From positions 1-34,131 of the forward strand of contig JAFGLP010000180.1 of assembly GCA_016927965.1 (NCBI GenBank): DNA of 34,131 bases, read 5' to 3'. A program made the position numbers and the translations under genes. Under the pieces are notes generated by a model. It searched no databases. It saw only the letters and a program-made list of their open reading frames with translations, and was not told the origin of the DNA. The first letter of the stretch is position 1. Every line of letters begins with the position of its first letter. This stretch comes from Dehalococcoidia bacterium. Lineage in GTDB: Bacteria; Chloroflexota; Dehalococcoidia; GIF9; UBA5629. Positions 14,886 to 21,611 of the stretch are shown piece after piece.

Positions 14886-15322
14886 TACAGTATCTCATCA
14901 TCTTGACCTTTAGCTATCCCCTGCTGCTTCTACTTAAACCACTATACAGATACTGAGGCATTACCCGCTTACGGTAATAAAATTATCAATTTTCAAGTGA
15001 TTGATGGCATTCTAGGATAATTGCTATTAACGCCTAAATTATTAAGCCAATTTATACAGTGTGATTTAATTTTATAATATATGAAAGTGCGATGAAACTC
15101 TCCTGAAGATCCCCCTATCTCACGCATCAATTTGCATAAGCTTTTCTTTACTATGATCATCACCCGAAAACTGTACCAACTAATATAAGAGAACTTTGTT
15201 TTTTTGAGGGCCTCCCCTTTTCTGTGCCGACGATAATGCTAGTTTTGCAGATCATGAGGGCCTCCCCTTTTCTGTGCCAACGATAATGCTAGATTTGAAC
15301 TAGCTGAGGGCCTATCGCCATC
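14886..15322. other. regulatory/intergenic region upstream of the sulfur operon
   Basis: Upstream of the SLC13-type gene and downstream of the PAS gene on the same strand. It is AT-rich up to about 15190, with no clear -35/-10 pair I can defend. A 50-base tandem repeat fills 15205-15313. No coding region is supported. Confidence 0.5.
15205..15313. repeat. 50-base tandem repeat, two full units and a stub
   Basis: Units start TGAGGGCCT at 15205, 15255 and 15305, an exact 50-base period. The first 36 bases of units 1 and 2 differ at one position (GTGCCGACG against GTGCCAACG); the last 14 bases diverge. The third unit keeps only TGAGGGCCT. It lies between the PAS gene stop and the sulfur operon. 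Confidence 0.8.
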
Positions 15323-15709
15323 TCAATCAAGCAAGCGTTTTTCACCCTCTATAACCTTTATATCAGTTATGTCCTGTGTAACTTCAAGGATACCTTGGTA
15401 TGTTTTCTCATTGTCTCTCACGGCAAAATATCTTATGAGGATAGTCCTCCCATGGAGATTTATCCAGAATTTAGCCGAGTCGCGATTTCCAGATTTGAAA
15501 TCGTCTATTATCTGCTGCACCTTGTAAACACTTTGAGACGGATGGCAATTCTGCACTTTCTTACCAATAACTGCGGGGGTCCTTTTGAAAATACGACTGT
15601 TTCCATGACTATAGTATCTAACCGTATCCTCATTATCCACAAATGATATCTCTACAGGTAGATGATCTAATATATTCTCTAGCAGCTTACTCGAAAAAAC
15701 CTCTATCAT
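15323..15709 (-). CDS. stand-alone PAS protein of the DUF438-associated type
   Basis: 128 residues, one PAS domain. LPVEISFVDNEDTVRYYS, then VIGKKVQNCHPSQSV with Cys55-His56, DFKSGNRDSAKFWI and LEVTQDITDIKVIEGEKRLL match the PAS domain found at the C-terminus of DUF438 proteins, where the conserved NCHP segment may bind a cofactor. Here the DUF438 and hemerythrin-like parts are absent, so it is a free-standing sensor module. AAGGAGGCGAT before the ATG fixes the start. It lies upstream of the sulfur operon on the same strand, separated by the tandem repeat. A role in redox or sulfur sensing is a guess from position. Confidence 0.8.
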   Translation of the reverse strand: MIEVFSSKLLENILDHLPVEISFVDNEDTVRYYSHGNSRIFKRTPAVIGKKVQNCHPSQSVYKVQQIIDDFKSGNRDSAKFWINLHGRTILIRYFAVRDNEKTYQGILEVTQDITDIKVIEGEKRLLD

Positions 15710-15865
15710 ATCGCCTCCTTATGCTGCGGTGGATTTCTAATCTTAACATAATTGCAGGCCTGTTACACTTAGCTTATTTAAACCCTAGCCAGATCCATTG
15801 ATTCATGATTGACCTGACCCCCTAAAACCATACCAAATATAATATCGTAGAAAAGGGGTTAAAAA

Positions 15866-16144
15866 ATGCCAAAGAACGGGTACACACCGGAGCAGATTAT
15901 TAATGAGCTGCGGGAAGCGGAAATCCTGCTCAGCCAGGGGAATAATATCAGGGTCGTCTGTAAAAAGATCGGCATCAGTGACTTCACCTATTACCACTGG
16001 AGGAAAGAATACGGTGGCATGCGCATCGATCAGGCTCATCGTCTCAAGGAACTGGAGCAGGAAAATACCCGTTTAAAGAAAGTGGTTGCTGATTTTACCT
16101 TAGATAATGCCATCCTCAAAGAAGCGGCACGGGGAAACTTGTAA
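15866..16144 (+). CDS. IS3-family transposase OrfA
   Basis: 92 residues. A helix-turn-helix (VCKKIGISDFTYYHWRKEYGG, about 33-52) is followed by a leucine-zipper coiled coil (LKELEQENTRLKKVVAD, about 62-78), the usual OrfA layout. GGGG lies 8 bases before the ATG. OrfA normally binds the terminal repeats and is fused to OrfB by -1 frameshifting. With OrfB truncated it cannot drive transposition but could still act as an inhibitor of related elements. Confidence 0.88.
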   Translation: MPKNGYTPEQIINELREAEILLSQGNNIRVVCKKIGISDFTYYHWRKEYGGMRIDQAHRLKELEQENTRLKKVVADFTLDNAILKEAARGNL

Positions 16145-16149
16145 GCCCG

Positions 16150-16221
16150 TCCAAGGGAAGGAAAGTAGTCGACCACGTATGCCATAAATTGGTAATCTCA
16201 GAAAGACGGGCATATGGATAA
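16150..16221 (+). pseudogene. IS3-family OrfB, N-terminal stub
   Basis: In the -1 frame relative to OrfA, SKGRKVVDHVCHKLVISERRAYG is the standard start of IS3 OrfB and runs straight into a stop at 16219. The catalytic core is gone. Confidence 0.75.
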
Positions 16222-16519
16222 TTCAACGTCAGTCAAGGTGTCAGATGAGGCTGTGGAAGCCGGCCGGGCATCGGAGGCCGATATCCAGATCATAGCCAGT
16301 ATAATCGTCAAGGCTGTGGTGACCAAGTTGTGTAAGCAGGATTTCACTCCCTGCCTAATTTTAAGCCAGCTTCCTTATTGTAAAAATACATTGCAATTTT
16401 ATAATAACGATGTAATTTTGCATGAGTATAATAGGCAAGACTTGTATAAGCAAAATACTAATGGCAGGTTGATTTATATGGTGCTGCTCATTATAATGAG
16501 CATACAGTCAATATTTTGA
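16214..16519 (+). other. uncertain ORF after the IS3 break point
   Basis: 101 codons from ATG 16214. The first 40 residues look coding (DNSTSVKVSDEAVEAGRASEADIQIIASIIVKAV), the rest is AT-rich with no familiar motif. There is no ribosome site, and the ATG lies inside the OrfB stub. It may be the internal part of a gene cut by the IS deletion. No family recognised. Confidence 0.25.
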
Positions 16520-16529
16520 GCGATGCTAG

Positions 16530-17096
16530 ATGTTACAACCATATATAATTTCAACCAACAAACAGAAGGTGCTGAGCCTGCTGGTTAAATTTCCAGACCA
16601 GGATTTTTACGAAAGGGAGATAGCACGCAGGCTGGGGATATCCACGGGGTCTGCCAACCTGGCGTTAAACGAACTATTTACGGCCGGGGTTATCACGAGG
16701 CGACAGGAAGGCAGGATGCTCTTTTACTCGGTCGACCCTTCCCACACAGCCATCACAGAACTTAAAAAGCTGGTAAACATCTTGCTGATCGAACCGCTGC
16801 TGGAAAAGCTTAAGAAGCTGGCGAGCCGTATGGTATTATACGGGAGCTGCGCTGAGGGCAAGGATAGCTCTGCCAGCGACTTGGATTTATTCATCGTGTC
16901 AAAGCGTAAAAAGGATGTCTTAAACCTGATCAGTAGCTTCGCTTTCCCAAAGGGATATGAGAATATCCATATCCAAGCAGTGATCAGAACCCCTGTAGAA
17001 TTGATGGAAGGTGGAGAACAGGAGAGGGCTTTCATGGAAGAGATAGAGAAAGGAATAACACTATGGGAAAAGGCGGCCAATGAACCAGGAATTTAA
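16530..17096 (+). CDS. MNT-type nucleotidyltransferase with N-terminal winged helix (antitoxin of MNT/HEPN pair)
   Basis: 188 residues. A winged helix-turn-helix occupies about 10-68 (FYEREIARRLGISTGSANLAL), and a minimal nucleotidyltransferase domain about 95-180 has LYGSCAEGKDSSASDLDLFIV: Gly105-Ser106 and the metal-binding Asp117/Asp119. In MntA/HepT systems the nucleotidyltransferase neutralises the HEPN RNase by AMPylation. The HEPN gene overlaps its 3' end by 17 bases, the standard order. The winged helix suggests autoregulation of the pair. All catalytic residues are present. No Shine-Dalgarno is seen; the short leader suggests weak or leaderless initiation. Confidence 0.82.
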   Translation: MLQPYIISTNKQKVLSLLVKFPDQDFYEREIARRLGISTGSANLALNELFTAGVITRRQEGRMLFYSVDPSHTAITELKKLVNILLIEPLLEKLKKLASRMVLYGSCAEGKDSSASDLDLFIVSKRKKDVLNLISSFAFPKGYENIHIQAVIRTPVELMEGGEQERAFMEEIEKGITLWEKAANEPGI

Positions 17097-17513
17097 GCAA
17101 TGCCTTGAAAATAAAAAGATCATACCGTTTGCCGGCGGGCAAAAGCTTGTCAACAAAGAAATAACCGTTGCACAGAGCGACCTGGCTGACGCTAAGTCAG
17201 GTTATGAAAATGCACGATACAAGTGGTCCACCATCCAGGCCTACTACGCTATGTTCCATGCAGCCAGGGGGCTGATTTATGCGGAGGGTACAGGGAAAAA
17301 AGTCACTACTGCCTGGCAGTGGCACTGAAAGCACTATTCGCAGATAAAGGAAAGATAGAAGCACAATCAGCCCGTGATTTCCTAAATGCAATGAACCTGC
17401 GTGAAGAGGCAGACTATAATGCGGAATTTTCGCAAGCGGGGGCGAAAGCAGTGATAGCGGCGGCAGGTAAATTCATTGAAAAAGCAATACTAATTTTAGG
17501 CATAAATAAATAA
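17080..17513 (+). pseudogene. HEPN-domain protein, frameshifted (toxin of MNT/HEPN pair)
   Basis: The HEPN domain starts at ATG 17080 (EFKQCLENKKIIPF, then YKWSTIQAYYAMFHAARGLIYAEG) and is interrupted near 17285-17290. The homologous rest (YREKSHYCLAVALKALF to ILGINK at 17513) lies in the -1 frame. Restoring one G in the run GAGGGTAC gives the canonical GYREKSH sequence, so loss of one base is the likely cause. As it stands, translation ends at 17328 after 82 residues and lacks the region carrying the R-x-K-S-H putative RNase motif. An A6 run at 17297-17302 could in principle allow slippage, but would not restore GYREKSH. Probably an inactivated toxin. Confidence 0.78.
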
Positions 17514-17702
17514 GTAATGATGGGGGAAGGCAATCAATGGATATCCACTGGTTGTTAAATCTGTAATGGGCGATAAGGAGGATATCCCTGTGTAACGATT
17601 ACCATCTGGTGCAAACCCTTGAACAATTGGCAGAAGCGCCGATGGGTAATTGGTAGTATTATTAGTAGCATTAGTGATATACTATATATGGAGGACATTC
17701 GA
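17514..17702. other. spacer before the VapBC pair
   Basis: No gene is supported. An in-frame ATG at 17619 could extend the antitoxin by 28 residues, but the extension does not resemble the family and the strong ribosome site lies at 17690-17694. Confidence 0.5.
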
Positions 17703-17990
17703 ATGACTAAAGCCGGAGGAACCAAGAAAGTATCTGTTACTCTGCCTGATGATCTTATTGAACAGGTCCGTGTTTATGTTAAATCTGGAGAGTTCAGTTC
17801 ATTTTGTGCCATTGCTTTGAGAAATCATCTTGCACACTACAGGCAGCATAATGCCTTGGAGCACAGCTTTGGCATTTGGAAAGATGAAAATCACCCCGAG
17901 TTATTATCCTCAAAAGATGTGTCCGGTTATGTCAGCAACCTGAGAAAAGCCAGCACAAAAAGATTATCAAGGTTGCATAATAAACGATGA
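17703..17990 (+). CDS. vapB: VapB-like antitoxin, ribbon-helix-helix type
   Basis: 95 residues from ATG 17703, chosen because GGAGG lies 8 bases upstream. The N-terminus TKKVSVTLPDDLIEQVRVYV is a ribbon-helix-helix DNA-binding segment, followed by a C-terminal region that in this family wraps around the toxin. The stop overlaps the PIN toxin start by 4 bases (ATGA), so the two are translationally coupled. Such antitoxins repress their own operon. Whole and apparently functional, unlike the neighbouring MNT/HEPN pair. Confidence 0.8.
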   Translation: MTKAGGTKKVSVTLPDDLIEQVRVYVKSGEFSSFCAIALRNHLAHYRQHNALEHSFGIWKDENHPELLSSKDVSGYVSNLRKASTKRLSRLHNKR

Positions 17991-18406
17991 GAAGTGAAGC
18001 AGATCTAGTCGTTTCCTGTCTCGTGGATACCGACGTATGCATCGATTTCCTGCGTAAGAAAGAATATGCCAGGAAGCTGCTGCACGGGTGGCTTTCAAGA
18101 GGTTTATTGTCCGTCAGTGCAATTACACACCTTGAAATATACGCCGGCATACTTAGAAGCGAGGAGCAGGCAACAGGAGTATTTCTTGATTCTATGGTTA
18201 CAATGCCTGTAGATAAGGATATTGCACGTTCGGCAGGCAATATCATACGTCATTTAAAATCCCGGGGTTTAACGATTTCTCCATCTGATGCCATTATTGC
18301 CGCCTCGGCTTTATATTCCAATGTGCCGCTGGTCACCAATAATATTTCTGACTATCCAGTTTCGGAAATATCCGGTCTGATTGTAATTAAAGGTACCGAT
18401 TTATAA
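17987..18406 (+). CDS. vapC: VapC-like PIN-domain toxin ribonuclease
   Basis: 139 residues. The PIN-domain acidic residues are all visible: Asp14 in LVDTDVCIDFL, Glu50 in THLEIYAG, Asp101 in SPSDAIIAA and Asp122 in NISDYP. They bind Mg for cleavage of RNA, in several studied VapC proteins tRNA or rRNA. The start overlaps the antitoxin stop. The pair sits just inside the right attachment repeats, where toxin-antitoxin modules commonly stabilise integrated elements. Intact. Confidence 0.88.
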   Translation: MRSEADLVVSCLVDTDVCIDFLRKKEYARKLLHGWLSRGLLSVSAITHLEIYAGILRSEEQATGVFLDSMVTMPVDKDIARSAGNIIRHLKSRGLTISPSDAIIAASALYSNVPLVTNNISDYPVSEISGLIVIKGTDL

Positions 18407-18426
18407 AAAATAGGAGGCTGAATTCA

Positions 18427-18765
18427 ATGAGAAAAAGAGCAGTTGCTTTGACCAATCCACAGGTGGTTGATCAGCTTTGCGAGGCCATCATCTCAAAGCT
18501 GACGGCCAGCAATTGTCTTCTAAGCAGCGGGTCGCGGGTTCGAATCCCTCCAGGGACGCCAGCCAAGCTGAAGGGGGCGGTTGCTTTTCAAGCAGCGGGT
18601 CGCGGGTTCGAATCCCTCCAGGGACGCCAGAGTAATTCTACGATTAGAAGCGTTCAACCTGTTTTTCGTGTAATTTTCCTGAAAATTCTAATTTTACTTA
18701 ATGTATTTCATTTCCCTAATGATGAGGAGAATCATCATAATATTTCCGGTGAAGCTAATAAATAA
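18427..18765 (+). CDS. island-end ORF running through the attachment repeats
   Basis: 112 codons from ATG 18427, with AGGAGG 9 bases upstream. The first 30 residues (RKRAVALTNPQVVDQLCEAI, then ISKLTASN) look coding. From 18517 the frame reads through both copies of the tRNA-Arg 3' end, giving the telltale SSGSRVRIPPGTPA, and then AT-rich chromosomal DNA. The C-terminal 80 residues are therefore an accident. It is probably the 5' end of a gene cut at the attachment site, following vapC by 20 bases. No family recognised. Confidence 0.4.
   Translation: MRKRAVALTNPQVVDQLCEAIISKLTASNCLLSSGSRVRIPPGTPAKLKGAVAFQAAGRGFESLQGRQSNSTIRSVQPVFRVIFLKILILLNVFHFPNDEENHHNISGEANK
18517..18561 (+). repeat. attachment site copy 1 (attR), 45 bases of tRNA-Arg 3' end
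   Basis: Identical over 45 bases to 5626-5670, from anticodon loop to CCA. The 5' half of the tRNA is absent, so it is not a gene. It marks the right end of the element integrated at tRNA-Arg. Confidence 0.88.
18590..18629 (+). repeat. attachment site copy 2, 40 bases plus diverged upstream match
   Basis: Identical over 40 bases to 5631-5670. Homology continues upstream with four mismatches (GCGGTTGCTTTTCAAGCAG against GCGGCTGCCTTCTAAGCAG), so this copy carries its own variant of the anticodon arm. It lies 28 bases after copy 1. Confidence 0.85.
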
Positions 18766-19131
18766 TTCTTTTATGCTATTTAGTTTGATATAGCATTTGT
18801 TGTTTTTCAAATAGGTAAAAATCTTGTGCGCTATGAAGCTTAATTGTTGGTAACAATTGATGGTGGCATGTCTTTCACATTTATAACAAGGCACTTGCTG
18901 AATCCAGCATATCTCCAGGGAAAGATAAAAGATGCACAAATGAGCTAAGATGTGGTATCATATTAGTGATCGTTAGCTAGCATTAACGCGCTTTGCCAGG
19001 TGGCAAGTCAATCAGGATCCTGTGCGATTTCGAATGTATTCAGCGTGCAGGTCAACCATATATAAGTCCTAATAATTTCTCCAAGTTACATTTCATCGGA
19101 TAGAAATTAGAAACAAGAGGAGGCTAATTCC
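18766..19131. other. intergenic, right of the island
   Basis: AT-rich, no supportable gene on either strand. A minus-strand frame (18694-18939) has no ribosome site and an unlikely composition. The last part carries the ribosome site GAGGAGG at 19117-19123 of the next gene. Confidence 0.5.
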
Positions 19132-20829
19132 ATGAGTCCCGTATGCGGAATATTAAGGAACGGTAGTGCTGATATCCATCAAAAAATAAATACTATGATG
19201 GCAACATTTAATTCGGTTAATTCCCAATCAGCCTGGGTTGTCCATGATGGATTAGTTCAACCATGGCGCAAAGGCATATCTATCTCAGGAGATATGTGTA
19301 CCGGCCAGGTCGTAATGAATTATCCTGAGAAAGCCAAAAAAGGCAAACCTGAAACGGGTACTAACGGAAGAATGTCTGTGATATTTGAGGGCATTTTATG
19401 TAATGTGGCAGAATTGCTGAAAAAATTAAATCTTGCTGGCAGTGCTAGAGATTATAGTAGCGCAAGCATATTGGTGCGTTTAATTGAAAAGGAACATAAC
19501 GGGGATCTTGCAGACGCCCTAAGAAAGGCAGTTGCACAAATCAATGGTGAGTACTGCCTGGTGGTCAATGATAACGAACAAATCATAATAATGAGGGATT
19601 TCGCCGGCCTCCGTCCGCTTTTTTATGATAGTGACAGCAGTATTACCGCCTTCGCTTCACAGAAAAAAGCATTATGGAATATAGGCTTGCGTAATGTGAA
19701 GCCTCTGCGGGCCGGCACGATGGCTATTATTAGTAAAAATAATATGCAGTTTGCTGATTCTTTATTTAAGAAGTACTATTCCCCTGCTGCTGTTATTGAT
19801 GATCCTGCTATTGTTGTTGATAAGTACAGTGAACTGATAATGAGAGCTGTCGAAATAAGGCTAGAGAACGTTGACAGGGCAGCGGTGCTGGTATCTGGGG
19901 GAGTGGATAGCTGCCTGATAGCATATCTAGCTAATAAGGTAGCTATGAAAAACGGTATTAAGCTGGTGGCATATACAGGAGGGGTGGATGGATCAGTCGA
20001 TATTGATTATGCTGTCAAATTTACCCGTGAAATAGGGCTTGAGCATAAAGTAATGCGTCTCAATTATCAAGATATCGATAAATTAATACCAAGAGTTATT
20101 CACGCCGTTGAAGAACGCGATTTCGTGCAGATCGAGGCAGGTATAGGGGTTCTTGCTGCAGTCGAGCAGGCTTGTGCTGATGGATTCAAAATCATACTTT
20201 CAGGGCAGGGGCCGGATGAGCTCTGGGGTGGGTATAGCTGGTATCCTGAGATAATTGCTAAAGATGGCTATGATGTCCTTGTGGAAAGGATGCGTGGCGA
20301 TCTTGAAAGATCCGATATTGAAACACTGGACAGGGAAAACCGTATAGCCATGTCCCAGGGTGCATACATGGTTTTCCCCTTTATCGAAAATGAAATCGTA
20401 ATGCTGGCAATGAACGTGGATCCCAGGTTGAAAATTAAATCAGCGGACGATCGTGTTGGCAAGCATCCTCATAGGGAAGCAGCAATAAAACTGGGTCTGC
20501 CCATCCTTTTTGCTGACCGCAGTAAAGAGGCTGCCCAGCACGGCACTGGAATACACGGTAAACTTGATTATATAGTACGTAAGCGTGGATTTACGCCTGA
20601 GATGGTTTCTCAAGTTGGATATAATGGAAACAATATAAGTCAGGAAAAACTTGCTAGCTCTACGCGCTATGGATATCTCTATGCTGATAAGAACCTGTGG
20701 GAGGTCCCTCAGCACATTCAATTCTATTTTGACCATGTGGCATATAAGGGGGGTTTTCTCAACAATGCTGAGCGGAAGAACATTGAGAAGTTCCTTAAAA
20801 AGGAAAATTATCAATACGATAACAGTTAG
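19132..20829 (+). CDS. asparagine-synthase-like enzyme with divergent glutaminase domain
   Basis: 565 residues. An N-terminal class II glutamine amidotransferase-like domain (1 to about 215) is followed by an ATP-pyrophosphatase domain with the PP-loop SGGVDS at 255-260, SGQGPDELWGGY and a conserved RSKEAAQHGTG segment near the C-terminus. Such enzymes adenylate a carboxylate and form an amide, as in AsnB, lasso-peptide cyclases and beta-lactam synthetases. Oddities: Cys is residue 5 (MSPVCGI) and not residue 2, so glutaminase activity would need N-terminal processing; the RHRGPD segment is not recognisable, and the NGE-type motif reads FEGILCN. Glutamine use is therefore doubtful. GAGGAGG 8 bases upstream fixes the start. 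True asparagine synthesis remains possible, but the neighbourhood is surface proteins and not amino-acid metabolism. Confidence 0.8.
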   Translation: MSPVCGILRNGSADIHQKINTMMATFNSVNSQSAWVVHDGLVQPWRKGISISGDMCTGQVVMNYPEKAKKGKPETGTNGRMSVIFEGILCNVAELLKKLNLAGSARDYSSASILVRLIEKEHNGDLADALRKAVAQINGEYCLVVNDNEQIIIMRDFAGLRPLFYDSDSSITAFASQKKALWNIGLRNVKPLRAGTMAIISKNNMQFADSLFKKYYSPAAVIDDPAIVVDKYSELIMRAVEIRLENVDRAAVLVSGGVDSCLIAYLANKVAMKNGIKLVAYTGGVDGSVDIDYAVKFTREIGLEHKVMRLNYQDIDKLIPRVIHAVEERDFVQIEAGIGVLAAVEQACADGFKIILSGQGPDELWGGYSWYPEIIAKDGYDVLVERMRGDLERSDIETLDRENRIAMSQGAYMVFPFIENEIVMLAMNVDPRLKIKSADDRVGKHPHREAAIKLGLPILFADRSKEAAQHGTGIHGKLDYIVRKRGFTPEMVSQVGYNGNNISQEKLASSTRYGYLYADKNLWEVPQHIQFYFDHVAYKGGFLNNAERKNIEKFLKKENYQYDNS

Positions 20830-20833
20830 TGAA

Positions 20834-20950
20834 GTGGCAGATATCAGTAACAGCGACGATCAAGAAGAAAACAAGCATAATACAATAATTATGATCAACG
20901 CTAGGCCTGTTACTCAGCGTGTCATGCTGTCTGACTTGTGCCAGGCTTAA
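20834..20950 (+). CDS. possible 38-residue peptide gene after the asparagine-synthase-like gene
   Basis: GTG at 20834, 4 bases after the enzyme's stop, opens 38 codons: an acidic N-terminal half (VADISNSDDQEENKHN) and a hydrophobic-basic C-terminal half (TIIMINARPVTQRVML) ending SDLCQA with one Cys. No Shine-Dalgarno is clear, so translational coupling would be needed. The frame stays open upstream inside the enzyme gene, which weakens the case. The rho-independent terminator at 21018 ends the transcript after it. Leader-core layout recalls a peptide substrate, but this is speculative. Confidence 0.3.
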   Translation: MADISNSDDQEENKHNTIIMINARPVTQRVMLSDLCQA

Positions 20951-21017
20951 ATTCATAAATTTCGCATTAATTCAACAATTCGGGGTTGAATTATTTTTCA
21001 CTATGCAATGCGATAAA

Positions 21018-21048
21018 GCGGTTTTGAATCAGAAACCGCGCCTTTTTT
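21018..21048 (+). terminator. rho-independent terminator
   Basis: GCGGTTT (21018-21024) pairs perfectly with AAACCGC (21033-21039) around an 8-base loop, followed by GCC and six T residues. It ends the asparagine-synthase-like transcript. Confidence 0.8.
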
Positions 21049-21070
21049 CCGTAGTACTTTAGTAATACCA

Positions 21071-21076
21071 TTGACA
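21071..21076 (+). promoter_or_regulatory. possible -35 box of the pilin-like gene
   Basis: A perfect TTGACA just after the terminator. At 17 bases only TGTATG is found, so the -10 box is poor and activity uncertain. If used, the leader would be about 130 bases. Confidence 0.3.
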
Positions 21077-21238
21077 GGAAAGATGAGACTATTTGTATGT
21101 AGCCTGTTACGTAAGTACTAGCACATGTAATACTTAATGCCTATTTACCTGTGACTTAAAGAATCCTATATTGAAACTGTGGATTAATAGGCCGGATAAA
21201 CCGGTGAAGTGAATATTATGTTTATGGCAGGGCATAGT

Positions 21239-21547
21239 ATGAACAAAATAAAGAATTCCAACGAGAAGGGTTTTACCCTAATTGAATTGCTGGTTGTCAT
21301 ATCAATTCTGGGCGTACTAGCGGCTGTAGTTGTGCTTAACGTGACTAAATACATAGGTTCAGGGCTGAATGAAGCTGCTATAACCGAGCTATCTAATGTA
21401 CAGACTGCGGTGACTGCTTATATGTACGATCATACCGGCGCAGTCCCATCTGATGTGGATGCCATTTCTCCTTATTTCCTAGGGACGCCACACGGAACCT
21501 ATACAATTGATGCAACAGGTAAAGTCACCCAAACACTCTATCCGTAA
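21239..21547 (+). CDS. type IV pilin-like protein (prepilin N-terminus)
   Basis: 102 residues from ATG 21239 (upstream starts at 21209, 21218 and 21224 share the frame). The leader MNKIKNSNEKG followed by FTLIELLVVISILGVLAAVVV is a textbook prepilin: cleavage by prepilin peptidase between Gly11 and Phe12, Glu at mature position 5, and the long hydrophobic helix. The C-terminal domain is short (about 65 residues) and ends with a small beta-like segment (GTYTIDATGKVTQTLYP) without a disulfide pair. It could be a minor pilin or pseudopilin for adhesion, DNA uptake or secretion. No assembly ATPase or platform gene lies nearby, so the machinery is encoded elsewhere. Confidence 0.85.
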   Translation: MNKIKNSNEKGFTLIELLVVISILGVLAAVVVLNVTKYIGSGLNEAAITELSNVQTAVTAYMYDHTGAVPSDVDAISPYFLGTPHGTYTIDATGKVTQTLYP

Positions 21548-21611
21548 TAAATTAAGAATGAAATGAATTTAGGGACAATCCTCCTTATGCTGATTGACGT
21601 GAGAAGTCAAT

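Larger units (their letters stand above)
15810..16221 (+). mobile_element. IS3-family element, truncated after the start of OrfB
   Basis: The left terminus TGACCTGACCCCCT begins at 15810, followed by OrfA and the first 24 codons of OrfB. The sequence then becomes unrelated, so the rest of the element is deleted. Its end sequence resembles the right end at 8137, so the two fragments may come from the same or a closely related IS. Confidence 0.8.

Noticed and set aside
15205..15313. Tandem units considered as a CRISPR array
   Set aside because: Only two full units, repeats directly adjacent with a short diverged end of 14 bases and no cas genes nearby.
17080..17513. Programmed -1 frameshift in the HEPN gene at the A6 run
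   Set aside because: Slippage there yields a sequence that misses the canonical GYR before EKSH; a lost G just upstream explains the data better and no stimulatory structure is evident.
18575..18629. A second intact tRNA at the right end, since the sequence can form an anticodon arm with TTC
   Set aside because: No D arm and no 5' acceptor strand can be found upstream; only the 3' part is present.
18694..18939. Minus-strand frame of 81 codons right of the island
   Set aside because: No ribosome site, AT-rich with unlikely composition and overlap with the tail of the run-through ORF; no motif.
20651..20833. Long upstream part of the frame that holds the possible 38-residue peptide
   Set aside because: It overlaps the end of the asparagine-synthase-like gene in another frame and looks like a shadow frame.
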